DNA of 64,000 nt. It comes from JBKECO01 sp047974745. Lineage in GTDB: Bacteria > Bacillota > Clostridia > Lachnospirales > Lachnospiraceae. Where the stretch lies: NCBI GenBank assembly GCA_047974745.1, contig JBKECO010000021.1, positions 108,840 to 172,839 of the forward strand, written 5' to 3'. The first letter of the stretch is position 1, and the number at the start of each line of letters is the position of its first letter. Below are positions 1 through 7,546 of this stretch, piece by piece. The notes under the pieces were generated by a model. The model did not search any database and was not told where the DNA came from. It worked only from the letters and a program-made list of their open reading frames with translations. A program made the position numbers and the translations under genes.

Positions 1-581
1 TATAAGAATGCTCTTTTACGGGAAAAGCCTTCTCGTCTTAATGGAATGGAGACGGCTGCTCCCTCTGGAAAGTTCTGCAGTCCAATACCGATTGCCAATG
101 CAACAGCACCGGATAAGGTAGCACCGGAAATGTTCCCAGCTGCAGCAGCACCAAATGCCACACCTACAGCCAGACCTTCGGGGATATTGTGCAGTGTTAT
201 GGCGAGCACCAGTAGGATACTGCGCTGCCAGGATGTTTTGATTCCTTCAGCCTGAGAGGTTTCAAGTCCCATATGAAGATGTGGCATCAGTTTGTCCACT
301 CCATATAGAAAAAGTCCGCCTGCCATAAAACCGATGGCAGCTGTCATCCAGGCTGTCTGACCAAGCTCTTCGGAAAGAGCAATACCAGGTGAGATCAGCG
401 ACCAGAAGCTTGCTGCAATCATCACTCCGGCTGCAAAACCAAGCATGGCATTTAACACGGTCTTGTTGATGGATTTGAAAAAAAATACTAGAGACGCACC
501 GAGTGCTGTGACAAAGTAGGTAAACAGTGTTCCTGCAAGTGCCTGTTGAACAGGATGCAGTTGTTCTAGAAATGTAAACAT
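1..581 (-). CDS. ZIP family divalent metal transporter (3' part missing)
   Basis: Membrane carrier of the ZIP family (GufA/ZupT type), which brings zinc, iron or other divalent metals into the cytoplasm. I translated it from the ATG at 581-579, which has GGAGG a few bases upstream; 193 codons are visible and the frame runs off the window edge. Hydrophobic segments alternate with short loops. The two metal-site helices are present: HNIPEG at residues 131-136 and QNFPEG at 169-174, the hallmark His/Asn/Glu motifs of ZIP helices TM4 and TM5. The short loop with HLHMG at 101-105 fits the His-containing cytoplasmic loop. A flavodoxin gene lies 12 bp upstream on the same strand, so the two are probably co-transcribed. 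Metal specificity cannot be read from the sequence. Confidence 0.9.
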   Translation of the reverse strand, partial: MFTFLEQLHPVQQALAGTLFTYFVTALGASLVFFFKSINKTVLNAMLGFAAGVMIAASFWSLISPGIALSEELGQTAWMTAAIGFMAGGLFLYGVDKLMPHLHMGLETSQAEGIKTSWQRSILLVLAITLHNIPEGLAVGVAFGAAAAGNISGATLSGAVALAIGIGLQNFPEGAAVSIPLRREGFSRKRAFL

Positions 582-593
582 GGAGCCTCCTGA

Positions 594-1079
594 TTATGCT
601 TCTTCTAATTTTTTGCAAAAGTTCATGATGGAAATATTTACTTCTGAGAGATTCATTTCCTTCTTCTGAACAATGGTCAGGGTTTCGATTATCGAAGCAT
701 CAGGCAGAAATTCTTTCATTCGCTGAAAACACTTATCACTCGGCCCACCAGCACAGGTCGCAAGCAGACCAATTTTTTTCGCTGCAATCCTATTATCGGA
801 TAAAAAGGATAGCATTGGTGGGGAGACAGTGCCTGCCCAAATCGGTGTAGCCAGAATAATGGTATCATAAGGATCTGCCTGGAACTGATAAGCTGTAAGT
901 TCCGGCTTATCCCCCATAACTGCACTTTTGCCGCCCCAGATGAACTTGCTGATTTTTCCGCTAGGGAACTGTTTCTTAGGCTCTAACTTCAGCAGGTCCA
1001 TTCCAGTTTCTTTGGCGATCATCCTGGCTGCAGTTTCCGTAAAGCCTTCATGTGAAAAATAAATAATAATTCCTTTCAT
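594..1079 (-). CDS. Flavodoxin family protein
   Basis: Predicted small FMN-binding electron carrier of 161 residues. The N-terminal strand and phosphate loop (IIIYFSHEGFTETAARMI, residues 4-21) take the place of the flavodoxin T/S-x-T-G-x-T loop, with a Glu-Gly variation. The second FMN loop is seen as ATPIWAGTVSPP near residues 78-89, and the third as LLATCAGGPSD near 104-114, which is typical of clostridial short flavodoxins. The start ATG at 1079 has AAAAGGAGC in front. A possible minus-strand promoter (TTACAC, 18 bp, TACAAT) sits near 1130-1160. It precedes the ZIP transporter gene in what looks like a two-gene operon. The redox partner is unknown; an NADPH quinone reductase-like role cannot be excluded. 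Confidence 0.8.
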   Translation of the reverse strand: MKGIIIYFSHEGFTETAARMIAKETGMDLLKLEPKKQFPSGKISKFIWGGKSAVMGDKPELTAYQFQADPYDTIILATPIWAGTVSPPMLSFLSDNRIAAKKIGLLATCAGGPSDKCFQRMKEFLPDASIIETLTIVQKKEMNLSEVNISIMNFCKKLEEA

Positions 1080-1235
1080 AAACGCTCCTTTTAATATTGT
1101 TTGTAGAATTGTGTCTGAGATTGTGGAATTATTGTACCATGAGCGGGATAAAAAGTGTAACTAATCTTCACGTTTTGATTGTTTTAGGTCAAATGTATCA
1201 TTAATTAGCTTAGAATACGGTAACTTGTATAACAT

Positions 1236-1265
1236 TTGGACAACCTGGATAGAGCGTGTTATGAT
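1236..1265 (+). promoter_or_regulatory. Sigma-A promoter for the 1320 gene
   Basis: TTGGAC at 1236-1241, an 18-bp spacer, then TATGAT at 1260-1265. Transcription would begin near 1272. This rules out a more upstream reading-frame start at 1236, which falls inside the promoter. Confidence 0.65.
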
Positions 1266-1319
1266 AGTATCTATAATACAAGTGATCCTATGTGCGAGAA
1301 AGAATCGGAGGCAGCAGAG

Positions 1320-1868
1320 ATGGCAGAGCAGGATTGGAAGATAGAAAAATTGTATCATTATATGATCGATATGCTTTTAGAACAGGAGCTTAAGCTTGGA
1401 TACTATGAGGAGGCACTGCGACTTTATTACCCCCGCGAATCTTTGATTCATATCCTGGAGATAGAGGAGAACCCGGCCGAATTACAGGATGCCTTGCGTA
1501 AATTCGCTGATACCTATCAAGAGAAGCTTGGCAGTATATCATTTCGTGACAACGAGGGCAGGTACTGCATTCTGATACCGGCAGCAGGCATCCGATATGT
1601 GCATGAACATGCTGAGCACAGCCCCTTTTTGCAGGAATTCATCGACTGTATGAGGGATGGGCATGCGACGATCGAGGAGCTGCGGAGCGTATTTCAAAAG
1701 TATTCAGATCATGTGTCTTTTGAAAAAGTAGATCATGGGGAATTTGACTATGTTCTGTTTTTTGAAGATGGAATTCCGGATGAGTACAGATACTGCATCA
1801 GCATGCATGGTGCACATGCAATTTACCACAGATTTAACGAACAAGATTATGTAGAGCTAGGACTATAA
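1320..1868 (+). CDS. DUF3877-like protein of unknown function
   Basis: A soluble protein of 182 residues with no signal peptide or membrane segment. The N-terminal region (EQELKLGYYEEALRLYYP, about residues 19-36) resembles the conserved start of the clostridial DUF3877 family as I remember it; the assignment is by recall and not by a profile search. The rest is rich in acidic and aromatic residues (DHGEFDYVLFFEDG, then RYCISMHGAHAIYHRF). I chose the ATG at 1320 because CGGAGG lies about 8 bases before it and a promoter occupies 1236-1265. The next gene begins 8 bp after its stop, so the pair is probably one transcript ending at the hairpin at 2641-2679. No function can be given. Confidence 0.65.
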   Translation: MAEQDWKIEKLYHYMIDMLLEQELKLGYYEEALRLYYPRESLIHILEIEENPAELQDALRKFADTYQEKLGSISFRDNEGRYCILIPAAGIRYVHEHAEHSPFLQEFIDCMRDGHATIEELRSVFQKYSDHVSFEKVDHGEFDYVLFFEDGIPDEYRYCISMHGAHAIYHRFNEQDYVELGL

Positions 1869-1876
1869 TTACGATT

Positions 1877-2638
1877 ATGAAAAAGACAAGATATTATTTA
1901 TTAGATGCCCTTCGCGGGCTTACGGTACTTAGTATGGTGCTGTATCACCTGATCTGGGATCTGAATTTTCTATATGGTCATTCCATGAACTGGTTCCAGA
2001 CACAGACAGGCTACTTCTGGCAGCAGAGCATTTGCTGGGTATTTATTTTTTTATCTGGCTTCTGCTTTCGATTTGTCAGCAGGCCCATTAAACGGAATGC
2101 TGTGATTTTACTTCTCGGACTTCTCATCAGTGTGGCCACATGGATCGCCATTCCCCAGGACAGAGTCCTGTTTGGGATCCTGACGTTTTTGGGATCCGCA
2201 GGGTTATTGATGGGATTGATAACCCGGAGACAAAACAAAGAAAGTAAAGATCGCCATGCCGCAGCTAAGACCATTCTCTTTTTTTTACTGTTTTTGATCC
2301 TGAAAAATGGTTACTACGGGTACCTCGGATTTGGCTCTTTAGTTCGGATCGATCTGCCGGACTTTTTATATCAAAATCTGGCAACTGCATACCTTGGATT
2401 TCCTCCGGCTTCGTTTTACTCGGGCGACTATTTTCCGCTGATTCCATGGTTCTTTTTGTATTTGACAGGATACTTTGCGTCTCAAATGAAAGCGGTCAGA
2501 GAAAGAATGGATCTGCTTACGAAAGTTCGGATTCCTATTGCAGAATGGATCGGAAAGAGAGCATTGGTGATCTATGTGCTGCATCAGCCTGCATTGCTTG
2601 GGATCTTATATCTATGGGACAGGCTCTTTGGAATATAG
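1877..2638 (+). CDS. DUF1624 (HGSNAT-like) integral membrane protein
   Basis: Multi-pass membrane protein of 253 residues. It opens with RYYLLDALRGLTVLSMVLYH (residues 5-24), the signature of the DUF1624/heparan-alpha-glucosaminide N-acetyltransferase-like family: an Arg-Gly after the first cytoplasmic segment and a membrane His. About seven hydrophobic helices follow, and the last ends with YVLHQPALLGILYLWDRLF near the C-terminus, also typical of this group. Members are thought to move acyl groups across or at the membrane, but the substrate is not known for bacterial proteins of this size. It follows the DUF3877-like gene by 8 bp. The stop is followed at once by a strong bidirectional terminator. 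Confidence 0.8.
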   Translation: MKKTRYYLLDALRGLTVLSMVLYHLIWDLNFLYGHSMNWFQTQTGYFWQQSICWVFIFLSGFCFRFVSRPIKRNAVILLLGLLISVATWIAIPQDRVLFGILTFLGSAGLLMGLITRRQNKESKDRHAAAKTILFFLLFLILKNGYYGYLGFGSLVRIDLPDFLYQNLATAYLGFPPASFYSGDYFPLIPWFFLYLTGYFASQMKAVRERMDLLTKVRIPIAEWIGKRALVIYVLHQPALLGILYLWDRLFGI

Positions 2639-2640
2639 TC

Positions 2641-2679
2641 AAAAAAGGACTCACATCAAATGATGGAGAGTCCTTTTTT
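2641..2679. terminator. Bidirectional intrinsic terminator
   Basis: Perfect 12-bp stem AAAAAAGGACTC (2641-2652) with GAGTCCTTTTTT (2668-2679), with a run of A on one side and T on the other. It stands between convergent genes, the DUF1624 gene (ends 2638) and xylA (ends 2691), and can serve both. Confidence 0.9.
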
Positions 2680-2690
2680 GATCTATGCTG

Positions 2691-4007
2691 TTACCGATAC
2701 ATGATTTGATTGATAATGCTTTCGAGATACTCCTGTTTTCCAGAGCCGGGAAGTTTTGGTTTTTTCATTTCCAGGGCATAGGATGCAAGTTCCTCCAGAG
2801 TTGCTTCGTTGTGTAAGATCCTTGCACCGATTCCTGTTTCAAAGCTCTGATAACGCTCCTTGACAAAACTGTCAATGGTGCCATCTTCAATGAGCTCGGC
2901 TGCTTTGATCAGACCCAGTGCGAAGGTATCCATGCCGAGAATGAAAGCGTAGAACATATCTTCATAGGTATAGCTCGGACGTCTGGTCTTTGCATCGAAG
3001 TTAAATCCGCCGGTGATGCCTCCTGCCTTTAATACTTCATACATACAAAGCACTGCATCATATACGTTGGAGGGGAACTGATCGGTATCCCAGCCCAATA
3101 ACAAATCTCCCTGATTCGCATCTACGCTGCCCAGCATGCCATTTATGGAACTGATCCTCAATTCATGCTGGAAGGTGTGTCCTGCCAGTGTGGCATGATT
3201 TGCTTCAATATTCATTTTGAAATCTTTGTCCAGACCATATTCTTTTAAAAAGGCGATTGCAGTTGCTGCATCAAAGTCATATTGATGCTTCATCGGCTCC
3301 TTTGGTTTGGGCTCAATATAGAAATCACCAGTAAAACCAATTTTTCTGCCATAAGCTACTGCCATACGCATCAGTCTGGCGATATTCTCCTGCTCGAATT
3401 TGATATCCGTGTTCAGAAGCGTCTCATAGCCTTCGCGTCCGCCCCAGAATACATAGCCTTTGCCGCCGAGCTTTACAGTGCATTCCAGTGCTTTTTTGAT
3501 CTGAGCTGCCGCGAAGCAGTATACATCAGCGGAATTGGTACTTCCGGCACCGTTCATAAAGCGTGGATTTGAGAACATATTTGCAGTTCCCCACAACAAT
3601 GAAATTCCAGTCGCTTCCATCTTGACTTTGAGATAGTCTGTGATCTCGTCCAGTCTCTGATTTGTCTCATCCAGCGTTTCTGCTTCTGGCACAAGATCTG
3701 CATCATGAAAACAAAAATAAGAAATGCCGAGTTTTTGCATGAACTCAAATCCTGCATCCACCTTTGCTTTTGCATGCTCCATCGTTCCGGAAACAGCCCC
3801 AAAGCTCTTGTCTGTTGAGCCGGTGCCGAACATATCTGCGCCCTGTGCAGACATATTATGCCACCATGCCATTGAAAATGGCAGATGCTCTTTCATGGTC
3901 TTGCCCAAGATGACTCTGTCTGGATCATAGAATTTAAATGAAAATGGATTTTTACTGTTTGGTCCTTCATAATTTACAACTGGAAGACCCTGAAATATTT
4001 CACTCAT
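2691..4007 (-). CDS. xylA: Xylose isomerase
   Basis: Cytoplasmic enzyme that interconverts D-xylose and D-xylulose (and glucose and fructose) with two divalent metal ions. Length is 438 residues, the usual size of class II enzymes. Residues match the E. coli numbering directly: His101 and Asp104 in FCFHDAD, Glu232 and Lys234 in YIEPKP, Glu268 and His271 in IEANHATLAGH, Asp296, Asp307 and Asp309 in the LLGWDTDQ region. All are catalytic or metal-binding positions in the family. AAAAGGAGG precedes the ATG. No xylulokinase or xylose transporter gene is next to it; the neighbour upstream is a PucR-type regulator on the same strand 128 bp away. The metal site looks intact, so the enzyme should be active. 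Confidence 0.97.
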   Translation of the reverse strand: MSEIFQGLPVVNYEGPNSKNPFSFKFYDPDRVILGKTMKEHLPFSMAWWHNMSAQGADMFGTGSTDKSFGAVSGTMEHAKAKVDAGFEFMQKLGISYFCFHDADLVPEAETLDETNQRLDEITDYLKVKMEATGISLLWGTANMFSNPRFMNGAGSTNSADVYCFAAAQIKKALECTVKLGGKGYVFWGGREGYETLLNTDIKFEQENIARLMRMAVAYGRKIGFTGDFYIEPKPKEPMKHQYDFDAATAIAFLKEYGLDKDFKMNIEANHATLAGHTFQHELRISSINGMLGSVDANQGDLLLGWDTDQFPSNVYDAVLCMYEVLKAGGITGGFNFDAKTRRPSYTYEDMFYAFILGMDTFALGLIKAAELIEDGTIDSFVKERYQSFETGIGARILHNEATLEELASYALEMKKPKLPGSGKQEYLESIINQIMYR

Positions 4008-4135
4008 AAATGCCTCCTTTTGATTTTGATCAGGTCGTTCGCAAGTGAATCCATACGACCTTCTATATATGTCATTTTAGTATACGGAGCGGCCGCTTTC
4101 AATAGGATATTTATAGATCGTGAATTAAAAATGTG

Positions 4136-5671
4136 CTATCGGTCCAAATAGTTCATCAGCTGAAAGGAGATTTCATATTGCAGCAAAAGTGAAGAATCCT
4201 CCAGGGAAAAGGAAGTGAACTCTTTTATTTTGTCAAGTCGGTAAAAAAAGGTGCTCTTATGGATATTCAGTGCCTTTGCGGCCTGCTGTGCATTTCTGTT
4301 CTGCTCGAGATAGGTCTTGATGGTAGTAAAATACTCCGTTCGGTTCCCTTGGTCGAAATCCCGTAGCAGCCGGATGTCAGGGTGCAGTGCAGCTGCAAGC
4401 AGCTGAGGATCAGCGGCCATGGAAAAAATATGACGGAGCCTGAAGTCATCATAGGAGAGGCCGGTACCCGGAGTCTTGGACTTGCAGGTATCGATCATAT
4501 AGCATGCCTGCTTGTAATATAGATTTGTCTGCAGTAAATACGGATAATGACAGCTGACTGAATAAAGGAGCCGGTTATGCTTTAAGAATTGTAAAAAACG
4601 GTGCTGTGATACCTTTTTTTCACATTCGCTTTTCGTTCCGGAAAGCAGTACGACAAAATTATGGTCCAGACTGGAACAAGGGGCGTTATCGAAAAAAGAA
4701 GCGAGCTGTTCGAGATAGTGATGTACAACAAGGTGCTTTTGATCAGCATCGACGAAAGTACAGACAAGCAGCTGATAACTGCCTCTTGAACTTAGTCCTA
4801 AGGTCTCCATTCTGTGTCTTGCAAAATCTTCGCTGGTGATCGTTCTCTCAATCAGATCGATCAGAAGATAGTCCTGAAGAGATCCGGAGCGTTCTTTGAA
4901 AAAATCATCCTTTTGCATTTCTACCGAGATGATTTTAGAAAGATCCGCAATAAATTGATGACCGGTCTCCGAAAGTAGGCGGGCATTGGATTCGACACAG
5001 AGATATCCGATCATCAGCTGGTGAATTTTGACACCGCAGAAGATAAAATCCTTATCGGGTTCATCATCAAAATTCATCAGAAAGGGAGTGGCGGTATTCA
5101 TGAGCTGGTCGGATACATTCTTTGTCTGCATATTTTGTATGGCACCCATGGTTATGAATTTCTTGCTGTTGTGTTCGATAAAATGCCTGGAGCTGGTATC
5201 TTTGGGACTTTGACAAAGTATACTGTAGCTGGTAGAACACAGTGTAACAGGCTGCCCGAGAAAGGAACTGGCGGTATCTAGGAGTACCTGAAGTCCATAC
5301 CCTGCCTGAAGGATATGAAAGAGCTCCTCCTTCTTGAGGTTCGCCTGAAGGATCTCGTATAGCAGCTCCTGAATAGAGTTGTAGAGGGCTGTCAGGGGCA
5401 CCGGACTGCTGATATGCAGAAAATTTGCGATATGCAGTTCGCTGGGTTCTGATCCTCCACAGAGTAAAAGAGGCAGCTCCTTACGTTCTTCAGGGATGGT
5501 CTGTTCTGCAAAGGCAGTATCCTGTGCAAGATACAGAGTGTTTTTTTGAATGATCAGATGATCGTCGGAATAAAAAAGAATGGAATCAATTCGAAGATCC
5601 TCTGGCAAGGTGCTGAATACCTCTATATCATAGATTTGTTCAAGATGACGAATTAACTGCAGTACATTCAT
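4136..5671 (-). CDS. PucR-type transcriptional regulator
   Basis: DNA-binding regulator of 511 residues. The C-terminal 60 residues form the PucR/CdaR-type helix-turn-helix: TYLEQNRNAQQAAKALNIHK followed by STFFYRLDKIKEF, where the Asn-His-Lys-Ser-Thr-Phe-Tyr-Arg pattern marks the recognition helix. The first 330 residues are predicted sensory (a purine-catabolism-regulator-like or GAF-like fold), but the ligand is not known. A second protein of exactly the same length and domain order lies at 21019-22554 in this window. It sits upstream of xylA on the same strand without being tightly linked to it. A direct repeat TCTGATC lies 23-41 bp upstream of its start and could be an autoregulatory site. 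Confidence 0.85.
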   Translation of the reverse strand: MNVLQLIRHLEQIYDIEVFSTLPEDLRIDSILFYSDDHLIIQKNTLYLAQDTAFAEQTIPEERKELPLLLCGGSEPSELHIANFLHISSPVPLTALYNSIQELLYEILQANLKKEELFHILQAGYGLQVLLDTASSFLGQPVTLCSTSYSILCQSPKDTSSRHFIEHNSKKFITMGAIQNMQTKNVSDQLMNTATPFLMNFDDEPDKDFIFCGVKIHQLMIGYLCVESNARLLSETGHQFIADLSKIISVEMQKDDFFKERSGSLQDYLLIDLIERTITSEDFARHRMETLGLSSRGSYQLLVCTFVDADQKHLVVHHYLEQLASFFDNAPCSSLDHNFVVLLSGTKSECEKKVSQHRFLQFLKHNRLLYSVSCHYPYLLQTNLYYKQACYMIDTCKSKTPGTGLSYDDFRLRHIFSMAADPQLLAAALHPDIRLLRDFDQGNRTEYFTTIKTYLEQNRNAQQAAKALNIHKSTFFYRLDKIKEFTSFSLEDSSLLLQYEISFQLMNYLDR

Positions 5672-5693
5672 AATAGGCTCCTTTAGGCAAATG

Positions 5694-5725
5694 TCTGATC
5701 AAATATCTGATCCATTGTTATTATA
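5694..5725 (-). promoter_or_regulatory. Promoter -10 and TCTGATC direct repeat before the PucR gene
   Basis: A TATAAT box on the minus strand (5720-5725) lies just upstream of two copies of TCTGATC, at 5694-5700 and 5706-5712, spaced 12 bp start to start. A convincing -35 is not seen. The repeat lies between the -10 and the gene, a position suited to a repressor; PucR-family autoregulation is an inference. Confidence 0.4.
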
Positions 5726-5754
5726 CCATAGGGCATTTGGTTCTTTCACATAAA

Positions 5755-5785
5755 AAAAACTGAGACTACAGCAGTCTCAGTTTTT
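5755..5785 (-). terminator. Terminator of the hydrogenase operon
   Basis: Stem AAAAACTGAGAC (5755-5766) with GTCTCAGTTTTT (5774-5785) and a 7-base loop. Read on the minus strand it ends in eight T residues. It lies 7 bp after the hydA stop codon. Confidence 0.9.
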
Positions 5786-5791
5786 CATCGA

Positions 5792-7516
5792 TTATACTCT
5801 TGCTTTATAATGGGTATGCAGCAGTCCATGTGCGATCGGACTGTTGGGCTCATCAAGAAATTCTTTATACAGCTGTATGATAGCCGGATTCTCATGTGAC
5901 TTACGGATTGGTTTGCCTCTGTCCTCCTCATAAATCGCATTTGCTCTTTTTGCAAGGATATCATACTGTCCATGCATATACGGCTGACCGCCGCCATCGA
6001 TACATCCGCCGGGGCAGGCCATAATCTCGATGATCTGATAATCTGCCTCGCCAGAGCGTATTTTTTCCAAAAGTCTTCTGGCATTCCCGAGACCACTGGC
6101 AATGGCAGCCTTCACTTCCATATCTTTAATTTTGATCGTAGCTTCCCTTGTTCCTTCCAGACCACGAATGACTGTAAATTCCACATCATCCAGAGATTCC
6201 TGTGTGATCCATTCATAGGCAGTTCGAAGAGCAGCTTCCATAACACCGCCTGTAACACCAAAGAGAACGCCGGCACCTGTGGATTCCCCGAGGAAGGAGT
6301 CGAATTCCTCATCTTCTAGGGAATTGAAGTGAATACCTGCCTCTTTGATCATCTTAGCAACTTCTCGGGTACTTAGTACAATGTCAACGTCATTGCCCAT
6401 CTCATCACGTGCTGCTTCGTATTTCTTTGCGAGACATGGCATGATCGATACTACGACCATATTTTCTGGATCGATATTCATCTTTTTTGCATAATAGCTT
6501 TTTGCGATCGCACCGAACATCTGTTGTGGCGACTTACAGGTAGAAGGTACATCCAACAGATCTGTAAATTCCTGCTCGAAGAAGTTCACCCACCCTGGAC
6601 AACAGCTGGTAAGCATTGGAAGACGTCCGCCATTCTGGATTCTGTCCATAAGTTCAGAAGCCTCTTCCATGATCGTAAGGTCAGCAGCAAAATCTGTATC
6701 AAAGACACGGTCGAATCCCAGAGAACGAAGTGCAGCCACCATCTTACCGGTCACAGACTTGCCTTCATTTGGCTCTCCAAAAGCTTCACCAAGTGCAGCT
6801 CTTACAGCAGGAGCGGTCTGAACGATTACGAACTTATCCTCATCATTAAGAACGTTCCATACCTTAGAGGTATTATTTACTTCGGTCAGGGCACCGGTAG
6901 GACATACCGATACACATTGTCCACAGAAGGTACAGTTGGTTTCGATCATGGGTGCTCCAAAAGCCGGAGATATGATCGTCTGAAAACCACGGTTCACAGG
7001 ACTTAGAACAGAGACCGTCTGGATATTGCTGCAGACCGATACACATCTGCGACAGAGAATACATTTATCCAGATTACGCTCGATGGATGCACTGGAATAG
7101 TCCTTTTTAAAAGTAGCCATTTCGCCCTGATATTTCATCTGGCGAATTCCCATGTCAGCAGCCAAAGCCTGCAGCTCGCAGTTCGTGTTTTTTTCGCAGA
7201 GCAGACAATCTTTTGGGTGATCGGACAGCAGAAGATGAACTACGGTTCTTCTTGCTTTGATCGCTTTGATGGAATTTGTCATGATTTTCATACCTTCGTA
7301 TACGACGGTATTACAGGAGGGAGCTAAATTTCTGCGGCCTTCCACCTCAACGACGCAGACACGGCAGGAACCGGGGTTATTTACGTGATCCCCATGCAGA
7401 TTCATGTGACATAGTGTGGGAATGTAGATATTTAGCAATTTCGCAGCGTCAAGTACGGTCGTACCTTCTTCGACACTCAGTTTTTTGTCATTAATGATTA
7501 TATTAACCAGACTCAA
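5792..7516 (-). CDS. hydA: [FeFe] hydrogenase catalytic subunit (group A, trimeric NADH-linked type)
   Basis: Catalytic subunit of a cytoplasmic H2-evolving or H2-oxidising enzyme. Order along the protein (numbered from the upstream GTG at 7525): N-terminal [2Fe-2S] domain (Cys39, 54, 57, 71), a His-Cys3 [4Fe-4S] site (HPKDCLLC and following, about 103-116), two [4Fe-4S] clusters (CILCRRCVSVC and CTFCGQCVSVCP, 155-209), then the H-cluster domain with all three signatures: TSCCPGW (306-312), MPCLAKK (362-368) and MACPGGCIDGGGQP (502-515). Cys308, the likely proton-transfer residue, and the cluster ligands are present. The 5' end is uncertain: GTG at 7525 overlaps the AGAGGTG ribosome site, so I prefer TTG at 7516. 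Gene order hydC-hydB-hydA with 11-30 bp gaps is that of electron-bifurcating HydABC hydrogenases; bifurcation itself is inferred. Confidence 0.95.
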   Translation of the reverse strand: MSLVNIIINDKKLSVEEGTTVLDAAKLLNIYIPTLCHMNLHGDHVNNPGSCRVCVVEVEGRRNLAPSCNTVVYEGMKIMTNSIKAIKARRTVVHLLLSDHPKDCLLCEKNTNCELQALAADMGIRQMKYQGEMATFKKDYSSASIERNLDKCILCRRCVSVCSNIQTVSVLSPVNRGFQTIISPAFGAPMIETNCTFCGQCVSVCPTGALTEVNNTSKVWNVLNDEDKFVIVQTAPAVRAALGEAFGEPNEGKSVTGKMVAALRSLGFDRVFDTDFAADLTIMEEASELMDRIQNGGRLPMLTSCCPGWVNFFEQEFTDLLDVPSTCKSPQQMFGAIAKSYYAKKMNIDPENMVVVSIMPCLAKKYEAARDEMGNDVDIVLSTREVAKMIKEAGIHFNSLEDEEFDSFLGESTGAGVLFGVTGGVMEAALRTAYEWITQESLDDVEFTVIRGLEGTREATIKIKDMEVKAAIASGLGNARRLLEKIRSGEADYQIIEIMACPGGCIDGGGQPYMHGQYDILAKRANAIYEEDRGKPIRKSHENPAIIQLYKEFLDEPNSPIAHGLLHTHYKARV

Positions 7517-7546
7517 TCGTTTCACCTCTTTCGTTTGCAGGTAGGA

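Noticed and set aside
46..255. Plus-strand frame of 69 codons
   Set aside because: It is the complement of the ZIP transporter, whose HNIPEG and QNFPEG motifs are on the minus strand.
262..618. Minus-strand frame of 118 codons
   Set aside because: Another frame of the ZIP transporter; its composition is rich in Ser, Arg and Cys without any family pattern.
1161..1358. Minus-strand frame opposite the 1236 promoter
   Set aside because: Overlaps the promoter and start of the DUF3877-like gene and lacks a ribosome site.
6524..7006. Plus-strand frame of 160 codons inside hydA
   Set aside because: Complement of the hydrogenase Fe-S region; no family resemblance.
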